DNA from: Bacteriovoracaceae bacterium UBA6261
Lineage (GTDB): Bacteria > Bdellovibrionota > Bacteriovoracia > Bacteriovoracales > Bacteriovoracaceae
Assembly: GCA_002440825.1 (NCBI GenBank)
Contig: DJVH01000100.1
Location: forward strand, 1-6,541
Direction: 5' to 3'
DNA length: 6,541 nt
Part shown: in pieces, positions 1 through 4,520 of the stretch
Layout of the letters: the number at the start of each line of letters is the position of its first letter
Numbering within the stretch: position 1 is the stretch's first letter
Notes under the pieces: model-generated
What the model was told of the DNA's origin: nothing
Databases searched by the model: none
The model's input: only the letters and a program-made list of their open reading frames with translations
Position numbers and translations under genes: made by a program

Positions 1-909
1 GGATCAATGAAAGGGTTAGAAGTTCCGCTTCTTAATGAAGATGGAATTCAAAAATTTCTTCAAAAGCAAGGGCTTTCAATTGAAGGCAACCTTCTTATGA
101 TTGCTTTGAATTCTAATATTATTGATACTGAAATCGATTCAAGCTTTGGTGCGAAATTTATTTTTGATAAAAATTTCAAGCCGGTTCAGCAAATGAATGG
201 TGCAAGTTTTGTTCTTTATGCCGGAGTTAAGACAGGCAATGTTCTGGTGAAATATCTTCTGGCCAATAAAGAAAGCGCGCAGAAAATTGTTTATGTTGGC
301 GATGGTGAAATGTACTTTGAAGATCCTTCGTTTACAGCTTCAATCAGAGAGACTTTTACTTTTACAACCAGAACTCTTCTTGGACAAAAAAAGAAAGAAC
401 TCTCAATTGATGGTGGCGCCATTTCCTTCTTTAACACCAATACCAGCGCAAAAAAGAAGACACTCAATGCTTATGAATTAAAAGTTCCCGCGCTTGTCAC
501 AGGAATGAGAAAGTATCTTGAGTTCAAACACTTAAGAGACAGCATTTTCGTGGGTTTAAGCAACGAAAAAGAGATTGAAGTTCCAGGCAACGACTTTATT
601 GCAAAAGTGCTGGAAATGAACCAGGTAAACAGCTTAAAAGAACGTTGTGTGGTTCAATTAAACCTTTCGAAAGATCTTCGCGGCTTCACAGCTAATGGAA
701 AAAACAGAAGCGGGGAAATGTTCGTTGAAACATCTTATTTAGACAAAGATGGAAATTTCACAAGAGACAGTTTCGAATACGCTGACAAAGCCTTTATCGT
801 GGGAGACATGGAAGGCCAGTTCAGTGTAAAACTCGATTACACTGACGGCTCTTCCGAATTTTTGAAGACCTTCTGTTCAGAAGGGACATATCTGGTAGAA
901 CAACTTTAG
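1..909 (+). CDS. Protein of unknown function, probably the C-terminal part of a larger exported protein
   Basis: I do not recognise a named family. The frame is open to the left edge. The first ATG is at 7, but only six bases precede it, with no usable ribosome binding site, and the protein from that ATG has no signal peptide or membrane segment, so the true start may lie outside the window. From the ATG there are 300 residues. They alternate short hydrophobic and polar stretches typical of beta-rich modules. Examples are residues 60-110 (ending in an acidic GDGEMYFEDPSF segment) and 211-300. There are only two cysteines (C214, C290). The layout, with beta-sandwich-like blocks and acidic turns such as DKDGN near 246-250, suggests an extracytoplasmic structural or adhesive protein, but this is inference. 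The TAG stop at 907-909 overlaps the stop of the convergent gene by 4 bases. No terminator is visible after it. Confidence 0.6.
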   Translation, partial: GSMKGLEVPLLNEDGIQKFLQKQGLSIEGNLLMIALNSNIIDTEIDSSFGAKFIFDKNFKPVQQMNGASFVLYAGVKTGNVLVKYLLANKESAQKIVYVGDGEMYFEDPSFTASIRETFTFTTRTLLGQKKKELSIDGGAISFFNTNTSAKKKTLNAYELKVPALVTGMRKYLEFKHLRDSIFVGLSNEKEIEVPGNDFIAKVLEMNQVNSLKERCVVQLNLSKDLRGFTANGKNRSGEMFVETSYLDKDGNFTRDSFEYADKAFIVGDMEGQFSVKLDYTDGSSEFLKTFCSEGTYLVEQL

Positions 910-1328
910 TAATTTCTTACGCAAGTCCATTTAATTGCCGGCAATGGAATTCCTTTCATTTTCACTTTCTGAGAGATGATCAGATCTTTGCCATCCATTG
1001 CGTATGTTGATTTGGAAACTTGTTTTGCGATGATAGATCCGTCGTACAGAATAGAGGCATTGAAATCGACAATCATTTCATTTTGAGTACAAGTAGTTCT
1101 GACTTTTGCATCGGTATAAGAATCAGTTGAGGGAACCTCATAAGCTTTTCCGTCGGCGAAATATTCCATTGAGTTGCCATCGGAATTTATAACAAAGCCT
1201 TGCTCCGTCTTCACTATTTCTTTCGTAGACGTGTTGCTGTTGTATTTGCATGAATAAAGGCCTGAGATGTCAGGACAAGCAAAAGCAGCGCTTGAAAAAA
1301 GAACTGCGCCAATGAAAAGTGACTTCAT
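906..1328 (-). CDS. Small secreted four-cysteine protein, function unknown
   Basis: The product is 140 residues. I place the start at the ATG at 1328 because AAGGAGG (1340-1334) lies five bases upstream. A start at 1352 would add eight residues (MNLFKEEI) ahead of the signal peptide and ignore this site. Residues 1-17 form a Sec signal peptide: K2, a hydrophobic core, then AFA before C18, fitting signal peptidase I. C18 could suggest a lipoprotein, but Phe at -2 fits a lipobox poorly. The mature part has four cysteines (C18, C27, C80, C136), enough for two disulfides. The N-terminal motif CPDISGLYSC and the C-terminal WTC could pair to close a small beta-barrel. The alternating strands after an SGLY turn recall lipocalin-like folds, but this is a guess. 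Probable location is the periplasm or the exterior. It lies downstream of the patatin gene on the same strand, 78 bases away, with an inverted repeat in its leader. Confidence 0.82.
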   Translation of the reverse strand: MKSLFIGAVLFSSAAFACPDISGLYSCKYNSNTSTKEIVKTEQGFVINSDGNSMEYFADGKAYEVPSTDSYTDAKVRTTCTQNEMIVDFNASILYDGSIIAKQVSKSTYAMDGKDLIISQKVKMKGIPLPAIKWTCVRNY

Positions 1329-1333
1329 AATTT

Positions 1334-1340
1334 CCTCCTT
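1334..1340 (-). promoter_or_regulatory. Strong ribosome binding site of the secreted protein gene
   Basis: Read on the minus strand, AAGGAGG ends five bases before the ATG at 1328. It is the best Shine-Dalgarno match in the window. It decides the start in favour of residue 9 of the longer open frame, which is also where the signal peptide begins. Confidence 0.85.
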
Positions 1341-1341
1341 G

Positions 1342-1375
1342 AATAAATTCACCTAAAGAAAAGGGTAAATTTATT
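1342..1375 (-). repeat. 12-bp inverted repeat in the leader of the secreted protein gene
   Basis: On the plus strand AATAAATTCACC (1342-1353) faces GGTAAATTTATT (1364-1375) across a 10-base spacer, with one mismatch. In RNA made from the minus strand that mismatch becomes a G-U wobble, so all 12 positions can pair. The structure ends one base before the Shine-Dalgarno sequence at 1340-1334. No U-tract follows either arm on either strand, so it is not an ordinary intrinsic terminator of the patatin gene. It could be an operator, since it overlaps the candidate -10 at 1367-1362, or a hairpin in the mRNA that stabilises or processes the transcript. Confidence 0.65.
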
Positions 1376-1390
1376 TAGACGAAATGTGAA
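1362..1390 (-). promoter_or_regulatory. Candidate promoter of the secreted protein gene
   Basis: On the minus strand TTCACA (1390-1385) matches the sigma-70 -35 box in five of six positions. After a 17-base spacer comes TACCCT (1367-1362), which keeps only the first, second and last bases of the -10 box. Transcription would begin near 1355, giving a leader of about 27 bases. The weak -10 makes this tentative. The inverted repeat at 1342-1375 overlaps the -10 and the start point, so a protein bound there would block this promoter. Confidence 0.35.
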
Positions 1391-1406
1391 CCTTAGAATT
1401 TACTGA

Positions 1407-2591
1407 TTATTCCCATTCTAATTTCTTAAAGACTTCGAATGTCTTTTTATATCCGGCCGTCATAATATACTTGGCCTTCTGAGGATCAAGCGAAAATGAA
1501 TTGGTGAAAAAGAGCTTGTAGTGCGAATGGTCAGGGAAGATATCTATGAATTTGATGTTGGGATTGTAATTCATTTTTCTTTCAAGAATAGAAACAATTT
1601 TGTGTCTGTCCTTTTGAGAAAAGTTATTAGTCGCCATATACTCATTGACCGTATCGATAATGTCTTTAGCTAAAATTTTCTGGCTTCTTGAGGCGACAAT
1701 CTTTTTTTGAATCATTAAATAGATAGCCTGCATGCAAATGGCAGGTAGTCCGTAATTTATCAAAGAGCCGATTTCGTCATGATAGTGATAAGGCGTGTGC
1801 GTCCAGGAGCTGATAATATTATCGCACTTGTTATCAACGGCTATGTGATTAGAAAGCGTTTCGCGAATTTCACCGTCAATATAATAATCAACCTGGCCAG
1901 TGCGAGGATTTTTAACGGCAAATGGAGCATAAAAAGGCGGAACACTCATCGAAGCTGCAATGGCATGAGTGATATCAACACCAGTGTAGTATTCAGCAGT
2001 AGAATCATGAATCGGGCTAGGATAGTTGTATTTGCTGAAAATAACTTTTCGGGAATGATCCAGCTGGGTTGCGACTACAAACATGTCGGCTGCATATTCT
2101 TCAAAATCTTGTGAGAGAATGACATGCTTTTGCATGTATTGGTTTAAACCTTCGGTGGAAAATAATCCGGAAACAGATAAAAGAGGCTTGGCCATCTGTT
2201 TTAGCAAAGAAGGAAATCCTTCAAAAGGATTGTAAAAATCAAAATTGAAGGGAGCGCGTGACGGCATTTTGCGCGAAAGCATGTCGGCATAGGTCACAGC
2301 TTTTAGTGATGTCTGTGCGTTCTTGCGGTTGATTGTTGCATCGATGACATCAATTGGCCGGAAACCAGAAGCAAAATAAAGATTAATCAAGGAACCGGCA
2401 CTGGAGCCGACGTAGGTTGAAATCTCCAAATCTGGATCAATGGGAGATTTATTATGTTTCAAGACGAAACCGAATTCTTCAAGCGCCAAAGAAACGCCCA
2501 AGTGCCATGAAGCAGCCTTCACTACGCCACCTGAAAGAACCAGCGCGGTTTTTTTATTTTTGAATCTTGAAACGTCGATATTGTGATACAT
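1407..2591 (-). CDS. Patatin-like phospholipase family protein
   Basis: The product is a serine acyl hydrolase that probably cleaves acyl chains from phospholipids or related lipids. From the ATG at 2591 it has 394 residues. Patatin landmarks appear in order: the oxyanion-hole strand LVLSGGVVKA (17-26), the nucleophile elbow GSSAG (62-66) with Ser64, a helix segment AIAASMSVPPFYAPF (210-224), and the dyad aspartate in YIDGE (Asp239). About 150 residues follow the dyad, mostly helical and charged. There is no signal peptide or membrane helix, so a cytoplasmic or leaderless-secreted protein is likely. The oxyanion loop reads GGVVKA where patatins usually have GGGx[KR]G, and the dyad motif reads DGE rather than DGG or DGA. 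I believe this variant is a subfamily, not decay, because the catalytic pair is intact. A GTG at 2609 would add six residues (MCYACF). I prefer the ATG because the candidate promoter at 2598-2606 lies between them; neither start has a clear Shine-Dalgarno. Confidence 0.9.
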   Translation of the reverse strand: MYHNIDVSRFKNKKTALVLSGGVVKAASWHLGVSLALEEFGFVLKHNKSPIDPDLEISTYVGSSAGSLINLYFASGFRPIDVIDATINRKNAQTSLKAVTYADMLSRKMPSRAPFNFDFYNPFEGFPSLLKQMAKPLLSVSGLFSTEGLNQYMQKHVILSQDFEEYAADMFVVATQLDHSRKVIFSKYNYPSPIHDSTAEYYTGVDITHAIAASMSVPPFYAPFAVKNPRTGQVDYYIDGEIRETLSNHIAVDNKCDNIISSWTHTPYHYHDEIGSLINYGLPAICMQAIYLMIQKKIVASRSQKILAKDIIDTVNEYMATNNFSQKDRHKIVSILERKMNYNPNIKFIDIFPDHSHYKLFFTNSFSLDPQKAKYIMTAGYKKTFEVFKKLEWE

Positions 2592-2597
2592 AAAACA

Positions 2598-2606
2598 AGC
2601 ATAGCA
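2598..2606 (-). promoter_or_regulatory. Extended -10 promoter candidate for the patatin gene
   Basis: On the minus strand TGCTATGCT (2606-2598) is an extended -10 element (TGn plus TATGCT). The expected transcription start, seven bases beyond the last T, is position 2591, the A of the patatin ATG. No good -35 box stands at 16-18 bases; TTGATA at 2622-2617 is only 13 bases away. If the promoter is real, the mRNA is leaderless, which would explain the absence of a Shine-Dalgarno sequence. Confidence 0.4.
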
Positions 2607-2633
2607 CACGCAAGAATATCAACGATAAAAATA

Positions 2634-2678
2634 ATGTCCGAGCAAAATGAACGGGCATAAAAATATTCCATTCATTTT
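2634..2678. repeat. Overlapping imperfect inverted repeats in the divergent intergenic region
   Basis: AAAATGAA (2644-2651) is matched exactly in reverse complement by TTCATTTT (2671-2678). Beyond one mismatch, GG (2653-2654) pairs with CC (2668-2669), giving 10 of 11 pairs around a 13-base centre. A second, overlapping dyad pairs ATGTCCG (2634-2640) with CGGGCAT (2652-2658), with one G-T. The two cannot form at once. They lie between the candidate promoters of the divergent genes, where an operator serving either or both would be expected. AT-rich sequence makes a chance match to the first dyad possible. Confidence 0.4.
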
Positions 2679-2689
2679 TATTTTCGCGC

Positions 2690-2695
2690 TAAAAT
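2690..2695 (+). promoter_or_regulatory. Candidate -10 box for the HTH/outer-membrane protein/ligA cluster
   Basis: TAAAAT matches the sigma-70 -10 consensus in five of six positions and would start transcription near 2702, 16 bases before the chosen ATG at 2718. Only a poor -35 (TTCCAT, 2666-2671, spacer 18) is present. Stretches of A and T upstream could act as an UP element. The TTCATTTT arm of the inverted repeat lies in its spacer, so a bound regulator could interfere. Confidence 0.35.
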
Positions 2696-2707
2696 AGAAG
2701 CTTAAAT

Positions 2708-2711
2708 GGAG
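2708..2711 (+). promoter_or_regulatory. Ribosome binding site that sets the start of the HTH/zipper gene
   Basis: GGAG lies six bases before the ATG at 2718. The in-frame ATG at 2706 contributes to this site and has no Shine-Dalgarno of its own, so 2718 is the better start. The MEIK extension from 2706 is therefore probably not translated. Confidence 0.7.
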
Positions 2712-2717
2712 ATAAAA

Positions 2718-3038
2718 ATGAACCAAGACGGAATTTGGCTATCCATTCTCGACTACGCGAATGTTAAAAAAACTTCTATTTCAACTATAAGACGCTCAAT
2801 CAAAGCGGGTCATTTGAAATACAAAGAAGAAAATGGAAAGTATTTTATCTGGACCAGAGAAATCAAAAATGATTTAGCTGATGAGAAAGTCTCAATGGCC
2901 CAAAAACTTGAAATTGAATTTTTGAAAAGACAAAACAGAGAACTTCAACAGGAAATTGAAGATCTGAAAATGCTTCTCTCCGTTTATGAAAGCCAACATC
3001 AACCTCAGTTGCCGCCTCTTCCAGAATTAGAAGCATGA
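2718..3038 (+). CDS. Small helix-turn-helix protein with a leucine zipper
   Basis: The product has 106 residues. Residues 6-45 read as a compact DNA-binding domain of the excisionase/MerR type: WLSILDYA, then TSISTIRRSIKAGHLKY with the basic recognition-helix pattern STIRRSI, then KYFIW, which looks like a beta-hairpin wing. Residues 60-92 form a strong coiled coil. The a positions are I66, N73, I80 and L87; the d positions are L69, L76, L83 and Y90. Asn at one a position is the feature that favours a parallel dimer in GCN4. A Pro/Gln-rich tail (93-106) follows. I infer a dimeric transcription regulator or DNA-organising protein, with unknown target; the divergent region upstream is an obvious candidate. 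Its stop overlaps the next start as ATGA, so the two are translationally coupled. It is not a match to a named family that I can state. A zipper adaptor without DNA binding is an alternative. Confidence 0.85.
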   Translation: MNQDGIWLSILDYANVKKTSISTIRRSIKAGHLKYKEENGKYFIWTREIKNDLADEKVSMAQKLEIEFLKRQNRELQQEIEDLKMLLSVYESQHQPQLPPLPELEA

Positions 3039-4495
3039 AAAAAATACTTTCTCTCTTTGTCTTGATAATAGCCTTCAATGCTCTTGGAAGTGAATCCATG
3101 AGAAATTGCATGCTGTTGCCGATCACCGACGGCGTGGATAATAAAGTTGGTTTTAAGGTCTTTGAAGAACTCGAAAACTACCTTAAAGAAAGCAGCTGGT
3201 GCACCTATAAATCCAATTCAGAGTTGATTAATATTCTCAGTCAGTATTCAAAAAATCTGGAAAGCCATTTAAACAATAAAGATGTTTTAAAAGTTATTTC
3301 GGACAAAACCAAGGCCGGGACTTTGATTCGTGTAACGATGCAAATGCAGGCGGGACAGACCGATGTAAGAACTGAAGTCATTGGTGAAAACGGCGAAGAT
3401 CGTTACTTTAAAGAACAGACTCAATTAAAAAGCAATGATTCTTCTCTTATTGCCCAGACCGTAAAAAACTGGCTGGATGTTTATGAAAAAACGATTCCCT
3501 ACGATGGAAGAATCAAGGGAGTGCTGGGAGATCAATTTACAATTGATATTGGAAAAAAATCTCATATTTATAACGGCAGCGAAATAGTGATCGAACGTCC
3601 GACGGTCAAACGACAGCATCCGCTTTTAAAGGAGATTGTCGATTATCAAACTGAGAAAATTGCTGAAGCCAAAATCTTTGACGTCAGCGACACGCAAGCT
3701 CAAGCCAAGGTCACTCAATACGAGGGGCAAAAAAAATTAAGACTCGAAGACTGGGTAAAAGTCCGGGCTGCAGAAAAAGCGAAAGCCGTTGAGCAAATTA
3801 ATTATCCCGAAAGAGAAAAAGAAGAGTTTGGAAAATTAGGCAATATTGGTCTCTATCTCGATTTAGGAAATGGAAGTACTACCCAAACTGGCACATCAGA
3901 AAAATCAATGAATGGTTTTCTTTACGGTGTCGATATTGAAACCGAGATCTGGGCTACGCGAAACTGGTGGTTTGGTCTTGATCTGAGTAAAAAATTTGGA
4001 AAATATTCCAAAGATCAGGGAACTTTCACACAAGAAAATAATACGACAACCAATTCCCAAACTCGAATTAAGGTTGGTTATAAATATCTTCCGATGGGAT
4101 TTTTCTATGGTCCTCAAGTCGATATTTATGGCGGTTACGGAAGCTATGATTACTCCTTGAGCACAAACACAACAGACGGCTATACCGATATCACTTTCAG
4201 CGGATTGCTGCTTGGAACACGGGGAAGTGTGCCAGTTGTTGAAAACCTCAGATTATATCTTGTATTCGATTTCCTACTTACTTCATCGTATAAAGAAAAA
4301 GTCAGAATCTTTGGCAGCGATGACTCAAGTTCAAATTATCGACTTGAAACAGGTGTTCAATACGCTTACGAACAAAATATTTCCTTTGCCGGTGGCCTGT
4401 CAGTTCTTTCAAACAAAGCGACGTTCACGGGCGCGACAAAAGAAGAGCTATTCAAAGATGTTTCTGCTAAAATAGGGACGATTTTTACGTTTTAA
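3035..4495 (+). CDS. Outer-membrane beta-barrel protein with FlgT-C-like periplasmic domain
   Basis: The product has 486 residues. Residues 1-18 are a Sec signal peptide (MKK, hydrophobic core, ALG before S19). Residues 24-150 form an alpha/beta domain opening with a strand CMLLPI and a helix around 38-51, recalling the CsgG/TolB-N/FlgT type. C25 and C56 could form a disulfide. Residues 158-245 resemble the FlgT C-terminal domain: GRIKGVLGDQFTIDIGKK, then an IVIER strand, then AEAKIFDVSDTQAQAKV. A charged linker (246-266) leads to amphipathic strands with aromatic girdle residues (270-486) and a terminal Phe in AKIGTIFTF, the usual beta-barrel assembly signal. I infer a small barrel of about 8-10 strands in the outer membrane with a periplasmic head. 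The start overlaps the HTH/zipper gene by 4 bases and has no good Shine-Dalgarno of its own. Function is unknown; nothing nearby is flagellar, so a FlgT role is not implied. Confidence 0.82.
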   Translation: MKKILSLFVLIIAFNALGSESMRNCMLLPITDGVDNKVGFKVFEELENYLKESSWCTYKSNSELINILSQYSKNLESHLNNKDVLKVISDKTKAGTLIRVTMQMQAGQTDVRTEVIGENGEDRYFKEQTQLKSNDSSLIAQTVKNWLDVYEKTIPYDGRIKGVLGDQFTIDIGKKSHIYNGSEIVIERPTVKRQHPLLKEIVDYQTEKIAEAKIFDVSDTQAQAKVTQYEGQKKLRLEDWVKVRAAEKAKAVEQINYPEREKEEFGKLGNIGLYLDLGNGSTTQTGTSEKSMNGFLYGVDIETEIWATRNWWFGLDLSKKFGKYSKDQGTFTQENNTTTNSQTRIKVGYKYLPMGFFYGPQVDIYGGYGSYDYSLSTNTTDGYTDITFSGLLLGTRGSVPVVENLRLYLVFDFLLTSSYKEKVRIFGSDDSSSNYRLETGVQYAYEQNISFAGGLSVLSNKATFTGATKEELFKDVSAKIGTIFTF

Positions 4496-4510
4496 TCCAA
4501 CTTAAAATTT

Positions 4511-4514
4511 GGAG
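4511..4514 (+). promoter_or_regulatory. Ribosome binding site that sets the ligA start
   Basis: GGAG lies six bases before the ATG at 4521. An upstream in-frame TTG at 4509 overlaps this site, so it is not a credible start. The 25-base gap after the outer-membrane protein gene shows no terminator hairpin, which favours read-through from upstream. Confidence 0.75.
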
Positions 4515-4520
4515 AAAGAA

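Noticed and set aside
934..945. 12-bp perfect palindrome ATTGCCGGCAAT
   Set aside because: It lies in the coding end of the secreted protein gene. As a hairpin it would have only a four-pair stem, no clean U-tract follows, and chance is the simpler explanation.
1779..2114. Plus-strand open frame of 111 codons
   Set aside because: It is antisense to the patatin core including the Asp239 region, and shows no ribosome binding site or recognisable domain.
2609..2609. GTG start for the patatin gene
   Set aside because: It adds six residues with no Shine-Dalgarno and lies upstream of the extended -10 candidate. The ATG at 2591 is preferred, though not proven.
4485..4508. Possible promoter before ligA (TAAAAT at 4503-4508)
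   Set aside because: No -35 box lies at an acceptable spacing (TTTACG is only 12 bases away), and transcription would start within the ribosome binding site region.
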